Source: Tubiluchus corallicola
Lineage: Eukaryota > Priapulida > Priapulimorpha > Priapulimorphida > Tubiluchidae
Direction of reading: 5' to 3'
Assembly (NCBI GenBank): GCA_030141605.1
Contig: JAQGDQ010000190.1
Location: forward strand, 62,001-126,000
DNA: 64,000 bases
Part shown: one piece after another, positions 1 through 38,400 of the stretch
How the letters are laid out: every line of letters starts with the position of its first letter
Position numbering within the stretch: position 1 is the stretch's first letter
Made by a program: the position numbers and the translations under genes
Notes under the pieces: generated by a model
What the model was told of the DNA's origin: nothing
The model's input: only the letters and a program-made list of their open reading frames with translations
The model's database searches: none

Positions 1-23628
<23,628 letters not shown>

Positions 23629-24120
23629 TCTTAAAGAAGTTTGTTTTTAAAACTAAGCACGAAACTAAGAAACTGAAGTTTCATTTTTAATATTGTTTAT
23701 AAAAATGAGAAAAAGTCTTTAAATCACACAAACAGTACTAAGAAAATTGAAGAACTGCGCATGACGCTTGTAGCAGACATTTTTCGAAAGTACGGTACTC
23801 AGAATGCGCCAACAATAAACACTGCACTCTGATTAGGGACAGTACGGTCACAGTGAAAGGTCCTCTCATCTTCTCGCCACTCAGTACTGTTATTATTCAA
23901 TTTTTCATTGTAAATGTAAAATTCTTACAAATCTAAAATGTGTTAAAATTTGGGTGCAATGCATAATCATAATGACTACGATGTTGTCGACTTAACTTCT
24001 TTAATTGATTAAATGTAGTAAATACATAGACATTTTATTTATCTCCTCATTTACACCAGGTTTAAAAGATTTCAGTCTTTAATAGATGAATGAGTGTGTG
24101 GCTGATTTGTCATTGATACA

Positions 24121-24402
24121 TTAGCAAAGCTATCATTAGGCATTAATCAACAGAAGTTGTCATTTCTATAAGTTCTTTATTGTTAATGTGTTCTTCTTGA
24201 CAAAGTCAGGAAATAATTTCTTATATATGGCTATTAGTGTGGTCAGAACACGCAATACGTTTTAGCAAAGCTATCATTAGGCATTAATCAACAGAAGTTG
24301 TCATTTCTATAAGTTCTTTATTTGTTAATGTGTTCTTCTTGACAAAGTCAGGAAATAATTTCTTATATATGGCTATTAATGTGGTCAGAACACGAAATAC
24401 GC
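24121..24402. repeat. 141-bp direct tandem duplication
   Basis: TTAGCAAAGCTATCATTAGG begins both copies at 24121 and 24262. They differ by a one-base indel and a few substitutions, so the duplication is recent. Confidence 0.93.
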
Positions 24403-24794
24403 TTTGTGACTGTTACTGAAAGTAACTCGATTTGTGCACAGTTTTGTTATAAATAGTCTTACGGTATAAATAACCTCTACATGTATAGATAAATTCTTCA
24501 GATTTTCTCATATTATATTGCTATTTTTTACTTTCATATCAAGCTCATCTAAAATAATTTTAATTAGTGAATCTTGGCTGATTTAATAACATACTGTTTG
24601 TTCTTCTGCCACTCATTTCTAGTAAATTTAAATTAATGCCATTTTTGTAAACTGCATGTAATAAATTACGTTGGGAATAAGTAAATCTGTAAAGTAGTGC
24701 AAGCAGATTGCTTACATTTTGGTGTCGTAACTGTTTCATTGACTTGAATGATCATAAATCTTTAGAATTCATAACAAGGGGACAACTGTAAATA

Positions 24795-24986
24795 CAGTCA
24801 AACCTCGTTATAACGACCCTCACCCCCCTTTACAATGTCAACTTTGTTTAATGCCAAAATTTTTAGCAAAACAAAATATCTACATTTGCATAGACAAATA
24901 TTATTGCACCTCCTTATAATGCTAAACTCACTATAATTCCAACTTTTTTGCAGTCCCAAAGTAAGTGGTATAAAGAGGTTTGTCTG
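24795..24986. mobile_element. Pogo-like MITE, copy 1 (192 bp)
   Basis: Ends CAGTCAAACCTC...GAGGTTTGTCTG are inverted. It is preceded by TA, and the right-hand TA is mutated. Same family and internal sequence as 26466-26653. Confidence 0.88.
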
Positions 24987-25970
24987 AATATAGTACACTT
25001 GATAAAATGTACCACAAATGCAGCCAAACAGGTTACACAATTAATATTCTTTAAAAACTGACATTAATTGAAACATGAAAAGTTTCGAATAATCAAATTA
25101 TATTTATTCCATTTAGTTTTAGCAATACTGTACAACAAAATGATAAAATTACACATCCTATCATTACTATAAAAATAGATTTTGAATATCTGTATTCCGT
25201 AAGCAGGTAATAAGCAGATTATGAATAAACTGCTGCCATCAAATAATAACCGTTTCAGTTATTACACTACCAAATTACAATGGAGAGCACAGAAGCAGAA
25301 ACAAAATACTATACACATAGCAGCTTGCAATGCATTACTCAAAAGTCCATTACACAAACACCAGAAAATTCTGCAAAACTGGTAGAGAAACAGTAATTTA
25401 TGTGATGATATCAGTACAGTTGAGATATTTGAATTTTCAATTTATTTTGCTGAGCACCTTCACTGCAATAATAGACTGCTAAATCTTAAAAAGTTCAGCT
25501 CCTTTTCAGCTAGTAAACAATTCTAACAAGACAGGACTGCACTAATTATGGCTCTATGTCACTCAGACTTTCTAAAATCAGTAGTGGACATAATTACCAC
25601 AAAGAAAACTACAAAAGCTCCAAAATGAATGTATAATGTATTTAGATTATCATATTCTCCACATCATGATACATCGTTCAGCGTGGACTAAATGAGTCAC
25701 ACTGCACGAAGCACTGTACAATTTAGGCTGCCATTACATCACAGATAGCAAAATTCATGCTGTGAACTCATGACAGGCCATTGTTGACCAAGCTAATCGG
25801 AAAAAACTAGACAGATAGAGAAATTTACATGTTATTCTAGCAACTGACTAGTTCCTGCAAATTGTCATATGACTATTTTCCATTGTCTAATGTACATTCG
25901 TATTCCAACTTTACAAGTCTTTAGATGTGTAAATTTTATACAGCAAAGATAATTACAACTGCTAAGACAT

Positions 25971-26416
25971 TCAATAGCCACGTCCTCTGCCACGCCCACG
26001 AGATCGCTGAAACCCTCTACTTCTCGTCCCTTGACCACCTCTTCCCCTTGGTCCATGCCCACTCCTGCCACGACGCGAGCCTCTAGGACCAGAAAACCTT
26101 GGTAACCTTGAAGATGAGTTCTGTGCACCAGGTCCATCGTCCCAATGACGTTTTCTGTTGTCATTGCCAAAATTATTCTGAAAATCTTCAGGTCCAGCTT
26201 GAAAATGATTCTCTTGTCCATGTTGCCAGTGTTCTTGAGTACCCATGTTTTGCTCTGCCATATCTGGAGGCGGACCCAGTAATGATGGCCGAGGATGTTT
26301 AGGGCCTACTTCTTGATGAAAATGCTCTCTTTCCATTTCATTTCCAGGAAAGTTTGCAGGAAGTGCCCTTTCTGACTGGAGAAATGGTGGAGGTCCACTG
26401 CGATCCATGTCACGAC
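25971..26416 (-). CDS. WDR33: WDR33 last coding exon, RG-rich C-terminus
   Basis: Encodes the C-terminal 149 residues: Pro/Gln/His-rich, then [10 protein letters not shown] (RKRPWHDGPG in vertebrates) and a dense Arg-Gly tail ending RGRGRGRGY and TGA at 25973. RG repeats are typical substrates of arginine methylation and bind RNA. Confidence 0.93.
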
Positions 26417-29400
26417 CTGAATAATACAAATATATTAGTGGATTACATCCACGAGGTTCAATGTACAGTAAAACCACGTTTTAACACCCCCTGTATAATG
26501 CCCACCTCGTTTAATGCCCAATTTCTTGGAAAAACAAAAAGCCTATATTTGCATAAACATGTATTTATTAATGCACCTCATTATAATGTCAAACTCGCTT
26601 AATGTCAACTTTTTTTGTAGTCCCAAAGTGGGTGGTACAAAGAGGTTTGGCTGTAATATTATATACAGTAATGTAATCATGTAGAGTAAATGACTAAGTG
26701 TCACAATAAACTTACATAGTCAGCTAAGCCACATGACATCAAAGAATTCATCTCTACATGACCTATAGTTTCATTCATGTTGAACCCTTATACTGTTGGA
26801 AACATGACAGCTCAGCAGAAAAAAAATTCTGTCACTGTACCTGTGTGTGTGTGTTTTTTTTTTGTCATTTATCATAAACCAGGTTCTCAGAACATTGGAG
26901 CAGCACTACTAAATAAAATCTCAAAACAATACCTGAATGTACACCGTTCTCGTTCCGATGTGGACTTCTAGTCCGAGTCCGACTGTCATCGTGTATGTCT
27001 GCAACAGCCTTCTCTGAAGGTTTAGCAAGTAATGGTTGTCTCTTTTTCTCAGTTTCTAATAACAACACAAAGTTATGAGTAAATGCCTGACATGGCAATG
27101 AATGTCTAAAGCTAAATTAAGGCAAAAAAGAATGTAAACTTGATTCCAAACAACAAAAATTTGCAAATTGGAAGAATTTAGACTTTTTAAAATTAAGCTA
27201 TAACCAATGTGCAATTGATTCAATCTATATCCATGCAATGTCAAGTATCTGAGTGAATACTCCTGTACATTATAATACAGGACTGACGAGCAAGTTCAGA
27301 AGTTAAGCATTAAGACAAAGTATCAATATAATAATTATTACTTTTGGCTGCAGGCAAGAGCACCTAGTCTAGGCAACCTGAAGAAGTCTCTCTGTCAATT
27401 TAATTATTATCAGTTGTTCAGGTTCACTTGTTCAGGTAAGTCAACTAAAATTGCAAACACTCAGCACTAGAAGAACTCGTGCTAATTAAATTCAAGTCTT
27501 CAAGTCGGTAAAGGGCATTGACAAAATTGATTGTGGAAACTTCTTCGAGTTCCAGAATTCAAGTATGTCATCAAGGCATCACAGTATGCAGATATAACAA
27601 ACGAGTTAATCTGGATTTGGGAAATTCTTTTTTAGTTAGGATTTCGAAAATGCCTGGAATGAGCTTCCCCAAGCAGCCATTAGATTATTATCATAATTAT
27701 TTATTATATACAATGCCAATGTGTACATGTACATACGGAACAACATGTGACATGCAAAGTTTATAAATCATCAGCACATGAAGACAAAGCATGAAGCCAT
27801 TGATGCATCTACAGTAAATCAATTCAAAGATGCTATTCTAGGTTATGCAAATACGTTAGAACAGCAATACATTGAATGGGCTACACGAAAAAGCTATTTT
27901 TAAATACTGATGGAGACTTGTGTGCTGAAAGTCACCATTTGCTCTAAACCTTCGTCCATAAACCAACTATCAGCTGCTATGTATATGTATATTAAATCGT
28001 TTTTGTTTTTTAAGTGTTGCGCTAGTGCCACAAATAAAATTGCTAAATAGAAGTGTCTATAATATAACCCTAAGGGTTTTCTACACGTCAAGGCTATCCA
28101 CATGTGAAGGATAACTATGTGTAACTACTTAAGAAGAGGGTAGCCGATAGTAACTAAATGTAACTAAAGACATTAAAGTGCATCAAATATATTACTGATA
28201 TGCTCACACACATACATCAATTAGCACATTATTACCTTGATATTCCTTTTTCATTTCAATGTCTACCTCATCGGGCACTAGATTTATTGAAGTTGCAGAC
28301 TGCCATGCCTCTTCAAACTGTTTAGGTACAGGCTTTGCATACGGTGTCTTTTTAATGTGCACTGATCTAGGAAAGTCAGCCCATTCTAAACCAGGAATCA
28401 GTGACTCTGGTTTTTTCACTAAAAACCAACAACAAAAACAAGTAAATGTAATGCTAATTCATTTCAACAAATTACTATTTTCAGTAACATTTTTCAAGAT
28501 AAAATTAAAGTAGTAAATTGCATAAATTTGTAACTAGATTCTAATATTAAAATTTTATCAAAATAATATTTATTGTTAACATTGAAAAGATTCATTTAAA
28601 ACATTGAATACAGACCTTCCTTCAAGTGCTCAGGAATACCATGTTCTAATCCCATTCCAGGAATTACTGGTGCTGCTGCTTCACTATCTATAATGAAACA
28701 AGAGTAAAAAGAAAATCAATAATCTAACGCTACAAAATAATTCTAGAGAGAGTGTAACTAAAGCTCAATAACTAACAAAGAATAAGATTTGCGTCATGCT
28801 GTACTGCAATCAGTATACAAGTAAAAATAAACATTCATAGGGTAAAAAATTTTATACCAGCACTAGCTACAGAGTCATCAGTCACATCCATTGAGCTTAA
28901 TTTCTCTAAATGGAACCGTTCCTTCAATTTGTCACCAGGCTTTGGTCGATTCCAGAATTTTCTGTGAAATAAAAGTTATTTCCTGCATTCAGAGAGGTTA
29001 TAATTTACAATTTTACATTATGGCAATAAAATTTGTTTTCCAGTGTTTTCACTTCAAATGAAATTCAGTGCAGCAATGATTTTAGTTGAAATGTACATTT
29101 TTAATTCTACACACTAGGCAGTAATCTTAGAATATGTAATGTGTCATGGAGAGTAATAAATGTGTTCAGAATGTATTTTACTGCAGCATCACACATTGCA
29201 CTTGCAACCTCTGCTTCTCATCATTTCAAATGAAGTAAAAAGTTTTTTTTTACAAGTTTCAGAAGCAAAAACCTAAACAAAGGAGATTATACGGAAAAAT
29301 GAGCATTTTCACAGTTCCAGCAATTGATGATGATCGTGAAAAGGTCAAAGGTTAAGTGTACCAGAGAATGCATTTGTGTACACTTGACAATGCTTCGCAA

Positions 29401-32400
29401 CCTATGCTATTGTAATAGTAACATTTTCAACGTATTTTATCAGCTAGCTAGAACCTCACCTAGTCATTTTTTCTTGTTCCCAAGCAAGATCCTGTTAGTA
29501 AATCACTCTATGCACAGATTAATGCATAATTAAATAAAGTTAAATGAAGTTACTAAAGTAATGCGAGAGATGCCTTGCTTTACCCACATGTCACATGCCG
29601 GTTGTAGCTAAGACGACGTCGCTGTGGCACACTTAACATTTGACCTACAGCAACTGCATGTGCACACAACGAAACTATGAAAAGGCTTATTTAGATGTAC
29701 AGTTTGCTTTAAAATAGTATTTTACTAGAGCTAACATGAGAGCAGACAGATAAAAATGTACACGTCTTGCATTCAAACAGATAAATAACACTAAATGATT
29801 TAGCCAATTACAGCAGGAAAACAATAGCAATTTACAAGCATTTTCTTTGAAATTATTGAAGATAACTATAGAAAGAAAGTCACTAACGTTGTGTGATCAT
29901 TAGAACCAGAAGCTAAGATATGTCCTAGTGGATGCCATGCTAACGTCCAAACCATATTCTCATGTGCCATTTCCACTGATCCTAATTCTTTATCACTCCT
30001 AAAGAACAAATAGGTCTTCGTGCAGGGATTACATGTATTTTTACAATTCATAGCTCAACATGGCTTGCTGCCTGGTGAAAGCATACATTTATTGAAAATA
30101 AAAACATAACTAAAAATATTTTATATCAATAAGTGAATGTCAGATATAATGATTTTATATGCTGTAAGTCCACAGTAAGACAGAGTGGGTTATTTTTTTA
30201 ATACGTAAGAAAATTATATTTTAGCATGTTGTTAATGGTAGGAATTTACTTTACTTACCCAACTTGCCACCATACAATATCACCCACAGATCCACCACTA
30301 GCAAATACATTTTCGTGAGTAGGACTCCAAGCCAAACCTGAAGTTAAGAAAAATTACAATTTTTTTTCTAAAATCAAATAACAAAAAATAACTTTAATTC
30401 TGTCTATAATATGTGAATTCATTATGACACAGCAACTCGAATGTTAACTAAAAGTAACTCTGGACATCAAAAAATGCTTCCTAAATAGTTCAAAATTGGG
30501 TAAAATTTTGCATTGACATTAAGACAATTATATTCAAGAACTAACACCAACAGATTTTTAATTCATAATACACATCTTTCAATAGTGTGATCACACTTCA
30601 AACTTCTGCTGACTAAATGCAAATGTGGTGTCGGTGTATGTACTAGTAATGAATGAATGCATAAAAGAATGAACGGCTGAATGAATGACGAGTAAGAAAA
30701 TGAATAAACAAACAAAAGAATTAATAAATAAATGAGTGACAATTTGTAACACAGTCAGCATTAAAAACAAATATGATTTGTACAAATAAAACGTTTTTGT
30801 ACAACTGTTACATTTATTTGACAAATTTCGTGTGAAGAAGTTTATGCGATGTGTGTTTGTGTTCAACGATGCCAGTGATAGAAAAAATGATATCGTTTAA
30901 AATTGTATGTAATACGCGTTCATGGTAACACTAGTCTAATAATTAGTGTTAATTAAACCTATGTACAGTGTAAAGATAAACAATATAAACATATATAACC
31001 AGTACAAATAACTTTGCAACAGAACTGACGCAGTACTCAAAAGTATCTAAAACTTACTGTTAAGAATCACCATAAATTAAAAAAGTGATATCTTACTGCA
31101 GGCTTCCTTCTTGTGACCGCGGAATGTTTGCAATTCTTTCATCGCTCGAATGTCAAACAATTTTATGAGATGATCACGCGATGCACTCAGTAACCAGTTA
31201 CCATTTTGGTTCCAACTCACGTTCATCACAGTACCCTTGTGTATATGCCTGTAGAGATATTACAATGTTTGTAAGGGTAAGTAAGCCACATGCACTTGTA
31301 GAGCTACACGTGTATGATACTAGCACAATGATAGGCTCCTTATTGCATATAAGCAGGTTTGAAGTAATTATTGTCAATTGACAAAAAACACAAGCTAGAC
31401 CATACAGAATATCCAAGATGGTAAATTAAAGCCTGTAAATCAATTTAATGACAAAATATTCTGCTTATCTAAGTTTTTATCTAAATATAAATATAATAAG
31501 CTCTTTTATTTTGTATCACAAAATGGGAATGTACTGGTTAAACCAAAAAGCACACATATAATTTTCCCCTTTCTCTCAAGAGCTCTTGAAAACCTATAAC
31601 AAGCAGAGACATCACTAACTCCAACTAATGACCCCTCAAATTTACCATAGGGTCACTAAAGACTGAATTCCACATTTCACTTGCATTTACTATTGATATC
31701 GATGGTTAAGTAAAAATATATGACATAACCTTTGCCCTAAAGAAATACAGAAAACTAAATATACCTTGTGACAGTTCTACTTCATTCTATTATTGGACTA
31801 ATTGTCCAATTAGCTGGTTAGCAGTAGTATACAAACACATATAAATAATGGTGGTATATAATGCCTAGCTACAGTCAATATCTACGTGTAATTTTCGTCA
31901 CAACAATCATGAAGCTTTGCTAAACCACCAGTATACTCACAGTGTTGCTAAACTATGACCAGATTTAGGATCCCATAATTTAACTGGCTGTTGTGTGTCC
32001 TTGCTACCAGATGCTACTAAACCCATCTGTGGATGCCAATCCACACATTTAACATCAGCACCATGACCTGCAAAAAAGCGAAACAATCATTGCATTCAAA
32101 TGAATGATTCTACGTTGACAGAATAATCAAATTTGTCATTTAGAAATATGCTACACTTTGAAACTTGGCTACATTTCCATATAAATGCCCGAACATGCTT
32201 TTCATCAAGAAAAATCTTTGTTTCACATGCTTTTCATTGCAACAAATGATTAAAAATTCCCCTGAAAATTATGAGCACAAGATTCTTAATGGGTGTGAAA
32301 TTTCAGATAAGAGAAGTTTATAGCGAATCAGAGAACTGACTGCATGAGTTGTTTGATTCGTACATTTAGTGCACTGTAATTTTGCACACAGATCACCACA

Positions 32401-35400
32401 TATAGCCAAACAAATTGCTGTATGAACTGTTTTTCAGTTTGCCCTCTATATTGGCTAATTACATTTTTAAACGTGTCATAAAATGCCTTAGTTTGCATGA
32501 TTTACAATGTGGAAACTCTGACCTCTGGTCAAGGGGAAGAACAGTGGGGCGTCGGTCAGTTTTATAATTATGATTCAACTCCTCCTAGGGCTTCCACTTT
32601 TTTCCTAATTTTTTTCCACAACCATTTGAGTACTGTGGGGTAGATGTGCACCCAACGTTTTAAAATGCTGGCAAACTTTAAATGTCCGAGACGGGACCAA
32701 AATGCAAAATTTGGGTCCCCATTTGGTGGCCTTTTACATGCTGAGGGCTAGCAACACAAAAGTCACAGGGTACACTCTCTGGGCAAAGGGAACTATGGAT
32801 ACAAGTGACCCGAGTTGTCAGGTCAAAGGTCAAGGAGCAGGTGGGCCTTCATTTATTTTCCTTTAAGGTCCAACTGTTCCTATAGTTTTTAATCTAGGGC
32901 CACAATATTTGGTATGTTGCCAGGTAGGGTCACGCCTTTGTGCACCAAAAAATATTGGCATGCGAATGAAGGAAAATTTTCCGCTGAGGGCAAAAACCGA
33001 AAAATGGGGATCGGCAACAGAAGTGCATAGAGTGTCGAGCTTGTAGCTAGGGACAAAATAGGGGTCGAGGAGACAAATGCCTTCCAGTGTCAACCGAAAG
33101 TAGTTTGTAGTTACATCAAATGAAAGATCTCAATGAAACAAATTGAATGGTATAGGTTATGCCATGATTAGTTGACCTCTGACCTATGGGTCGTGCGTTG
33201 AAAAATTCAAATTGCGATTTTGTTGCGAAGCGTAGTTCCTATGTAATTAAGCAACAATCAGAATTCAATAAAATCTAAATTACAATTTTCACGCAAAAAG
33301 CAGCCTCGTTACAAAGCCCAATTCTGTAACTATTGTTTATAAAAATCTTCAGTTCCTGACGATGTCAGAAACATTGTCAGCTAGTCATCTCTGCTTTCTT
33401 TACACTTACAAGTACACTCAACTTTTCTCACTTATAGATTGCATGCAAAAATTACACTTAAACACACAATACTTGCTTATAACTTATGACAAGAATTTCT
33501 TGTTGTTCTTGCTTGCAGTAGCTGTCAGCAAAGCTACCCTTAACAAAGCTCCATCCCTACTGTTGTGTCAATGAGTGTCTACACTACTAGTGTTTAAAAT
33601 ACTTAGTGTGAAATGTGCTCTGTTCAAACTTCCCTGTGTCTAACTTGGCTTCTGTCCAAACTGTAATGGGTACAAGTAATGAATACGAAGTGTTTTGTGC
33701 CAAATGCCCAGATTTCCTTGCATCAAAAAGCCCCCTTATCTACATTATTTATTTGCCATTCTGTGTCAAATGTTCCACGCCACCAAATGACATATTTGTC
33801 ATTGTTATATTTATTAATAATCATCTTAAGTCTGATTATAATTAAGTCTAATTTATAATTTTATGCTCGTTAATCATTTACATCCTGATAATGGTGTTTG
33901 TTAATATGTCCAGATGCTTAAGATTTGAGGTTTACTGAAAATGTCCTTATGGAATTATGTTACACTTGAATGGTTATTCAGTTTGCAGATGTGAATTTGG
34001 TGAAACACTAACTACTAACTAACAACTACTCCTATACAAGAATAATGCTTTAGATAAAATGTAATAATATTTAAATCTTCAACGTTTAATTTACATAGCT
34101 CACAGTGCTAATCTAAGTAGAGTTTTGTTATCAACTTAGTAGAAGGGTGGTAGATTTGATGACCTTTCGGTCTTTTTGCTACCCTGTCTCTCTTAGCTGT
34201 CACATCATTTGTTAATGCTCTGTTTACTATGTTATTGAGACAAATAAATTATTCTGTATGAATCAAACCTCTGCCCAAACAATCCAATGTTAAAACTATC
34301 TCTGCGCCAAAATATATTATGGACGGTGTACATGCTCATTGTGACTAAAAATTATCTGATGATGATGATCAACAGAGAAAGAAAAAGAGAGGGAAACGGG
34401 AAAAGAGGGCGCAGGAGTGAGTCTGCAAAAGAAAGAGGGAAGGAGAAAGAAAGGGATGGGGAAAAAAAAGGAAAGCATAAGATTTGTTTATGGTTTTCAC
34501 AATCATTGCAAACTCACAAGCCAAGAGCTACGAGATATTGAACACAGAATCAATTACAGGATTGATTACAACTATGAATGAATGGCAATTAATGTTCATG
34601 GATTTTAATTTTTTGTTTAATAGTTTTTTAATAGTTGAAAAATACAAAATGAGGTATTGCTTGTGCTTACTAGGCGACATCCAACTAACGCGTTGTTTCT
34701 ACAATAACAGTTTACACACAAATTACAAAGTAAATTTTCTCACTACTATAGACCTACTGAACAAAAATTAAAGATTTAAAATTCTTAATTTAGCAGTGAA
34801 TTACCAAACTGTGGCAGCTGATAACTGCTTGAACTCATTAGCAGTTATTAAATAATTTATTCGTTAACATCAATGTGGTGTTTACCATTTACATTTGAAC
34901 AAGTCTAAAAGGACTTAATGTTAAGCAGTTATTGGTCTCAGTGCAATGCTCAAAGACAAACCCAGAGAAAACTTGCACAAGGTGTCTTAAAAAAGCGAAC
35001 AATGGAAATTTGTTGCTTTCAGCATCCATCTATAATTTGTTAACACGTCACAAACAGTTTTTATATAAGCTAGTGATGCACGCTGCAAATCAACCAGAAA
35101 TACTTTTTGTTCAAAAACAAAAGTGCACGTTGTTAAAAGGTAACAAACCATAATGCTGTCTTGAAATTTAACTAGTGTGAGACACAGGTCAGTTTGCCAA
35201 GAACTTCATTAATGATACATATGATCAAAAAGCACTGAAATTGCAAAAGCAATGCAAAAGCAATACCTGCCTCTACAGGGCAGCTATCATTTACATAATT
35301 ATGTCACTCTAAACCTATTAACATGACCTGATTAAAATGCGGAACACCTACACTGTAGCTTCTCAGTTTGACGTTTAGATGCCGTGAGATGGGCTAATGA

Positions 35401-38400
35401 TCTGAGTGAATGATCTGACCATGACTAACTTTCAAGCCAAGCATCCTGTAGAAATGACCCAAAGATACGACTGTATCCACACAGTCTCTAGTAAACCAGC
35501 ATTTGCACAAAGTTACACCAATTTTCCATCAAGTATTAAGCAACTTAAATTTGAGTGATAATTATGAAAAAGGGGAGCAAATAAACACAAATTTACCTAC
35601 CTCTGAGAATCTTTTCTTCAGTGCAGTGAGCAAAATCCCACACTCTAACTGTCCCATCGTCAGACGATGATGCAAACTTATTGTCGGTCGGGCAAAAACT
35701 ATCAGATAGAAACAAGACAAAATGTTTTGCGTGTAAAACTGACGCATGTCACAGTGTGGCACATTAAAGTTGATTGAACATACACTACATTTATTAGGTT
35801 CACTGTGCATATAATATAGCTGCATTGTCACAACTGTTGACACTTGTGTTTTTGTTCTGCAACTCTTTTTATTTTCAAAATATATAATTAATATTCAAGA
35901 GTCAATATAAGAACCTATGTTTCGTAGTGCACACAAATGCAAAACATATAATTTTAATCTTCATATTGCAAACATTTTATTGAAGAAACACTTAACTGCC
36001 TGATATCCTACAGTTAGCAAGCAACCAATACAAAAAACACATCAGGCGAATGTATTATATTCTACATTCTAATAAAAATGTCACAATTCTAAATGTATAA
36101 GTTAGTGTAAAAAAGTAAACAAAATAAAAACTATGTACAGAAAATTGTAATATAAGAATTAGACATACTGTATTAAAATCTTTCTTCAAATTTTAAGTGG
36201 GCAAATGAATGGATTTTTCAGGATTAGATCACAGTACATATATCACAGTTTATTGCATTAATTAAAATTATAGCTCTGCTGGTATGATATTGTTATGCAC
36301 AATGCCTTGTATTAAATTTTTAATGCTTGAGTTGGCTTATGTCTGTGGTACACCCTCGCTAACCCTCGTGGTACACAACATACATCATTACATCACAGTA
36401 ATCAAACACAATTTTAAAAACAGGAAAGCACTTTTTATGGCCAGAATTGCATCAAATTCACATCACACAACATTTAGTGAATACGCATGCACATTTTGGA
36501 ACCTCTTTGGACACCTTGACTGTGTTATTATATAATTATGATGTTTCTCATTTATGTAATCATTCACTATCTTTTATGTTATTTTAATTAATTTACTTAT
36601 TTAAGCATACTTTTGACATTTAAACATCACTCATTTATTTTGAGTCTGGTGCTTACTCAGAACCTTCATCATTGCTATTGAACGAGCCTGCACAATGTGC
36701 CTGCGCGAGGTCGCACTTCACTTATTTTTTTCTGTTTTGGTTTGCACTTCAGATTTGCTGCTATTCTTTTACATCTTCCAAACATTCTACTCCCATATCG
36801 TTTCGATATTGCATTGCTGCTTTGATGTACTGGCTTGCTTGTTTCAGTAATTCACTATTCAAGCTTGATGCATCCCTGTTTGTTTCGTTACTGCAGTATT
36901 CAAGCTGGATACATCCCTGCTTGTTTCAGTACTTTGCTATTCAAGCTGGATACATTCCTGCTTGTTTAAGTACTTCACTATTCTAGCTTGATGCATCCCT
37001 GCTTGTTTCGGTACTGCAGTATTCAAACTGGATACATCCCTGCTTGTTAAGTACTTCACTATTCTAGCTGGATACATCCCTGTTTGTTTCAGTACTTCAT
37101 TATTCAAGCTGGATACATCCCTGCTTGTTACAGTACTTCACTATTCAAGCTGGATACATCCCTGCTTGTTTTAGTACTTCACTAATCAAGTTGGATACAT
37201 CCCTGCTTGTTACAGTACTTCGCTACTCAAGCTGGATACATTCCACTTTCTCATCTTAGTTAATATGACGCGCTCAAACAAATGCTCTGTTGTATCTTGT
37301 TCTTCACTACATAATGGGTATTCTAAGTTATTAACGTACTTATTCTTATAATTTGCTTTTACTTCTATCATATTTAAGCATACTTTTTTTATAGCAATTA
37401 CATCCCATTGCAGTTGGAAATATAGTTTCCCTTTTCAGGGCTAATTAATGATAAGAACCTTAATTTTGTTTTATTTGTTATTGCTTGCTGGTATAGCTCA
37501 TTTATCTTTATTTGTATAGCTTTCTTTACTTGTTTTTTCCATGATGACCATTTAACATTATTACTTTGTTTTTATTTATGTATGTTTACTGAACATGTAA
37601 CTGGAAGCACCTAAGTCATCTTTCATTCTGATAATCTTATAGCTACTGCATGTAGCTACATGTTGTTTGAAATTTGATGCGTGATATGTGACCATATGGC
37701 TATGACTGAATGATATACGTGTTCAGTGTACGTAATCACGCATATTTTTCAGTTCTTACTCAAGAATAAATAACATGAAATGTATCCTATACTATATTTC
37801 TCATTACAAGTGTATGTACTTATAATAATAATGTAGTCCTGCATGACAGTAATTGTAATGCTCATATTACTCAACTTTGGCAAAAAGGGAGTGAACAATG
37901 GTCAACTGCTACATTATTTTAGAAAGAAACTTTATTCTTATGATCTTGTTTTGATAAGTCATACTTTTACACAAGATTAGCTTATAACACAGCTGAACTA
38001 AACAAGAAACAACAAGTCTCATTGAATAACACATCACACCATCATGAAGGTCTGAAACGTCTGCAAATAATTAATTCAATAAATTTTATTTTAACTATGC
38101 AGCAAGTATCTGAATCATTTTGCAAGTGCTGTATTTTGAAATTTGCGCATTGCTTTAAGATTATATTCAAATCTGACAAGTTACGCACATGCCATGCCAG
38201 TATAACTATGTCGAATGTCCAGTCTCCAGACACTACAGCATGTTAGAATAATAAGCTGCTTTCATTGTGCCATGCAGACTACTTAACTTTGCATATTACT
38301 CTATCATGCAACATCAATGAGTATGCAGCTGTCCAATGTACAGATCGTAACATGCAAAATATCTGCATTAAGGGGCCATCCACATATAATGATATCAAGT

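Larger units (their letters stand above)
23629..25970. other. Intergenic region between WDR33 3' end and Mi-2 5' end
   Basis: Both flanking genes are on the minus strand. It must hold the Mi-2 promoter and 5' UTR (right of 23628) and the WDR33 3' UTR (left of 25971). It also holds a 141-bp tandem duplication and a 192-bp pogo-like MITE. No further gene is visible. Confidence 0.7.
32068..35600 (-). other. WDR33 intron (3.5 kb)
   Basis: Contains a GC-richer block (32510-33110), a LINE-like 3' tail near 34140-34262 and a purine-rich tract (34370-34482). No coding exon is supported in it. Confidence 0.6.

Noticed and set aside
34287-34541. 84-codon plus frame rich in Lys/Arg/Glu
   Set aside because: Produced by the purine-rich tract at 34370-34482.
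36857-37246. CRISPR-like regular array
   Set aside because: Units are contiguous 41-mers with no unique spacers, in an animal intron; it is a minisatellite.
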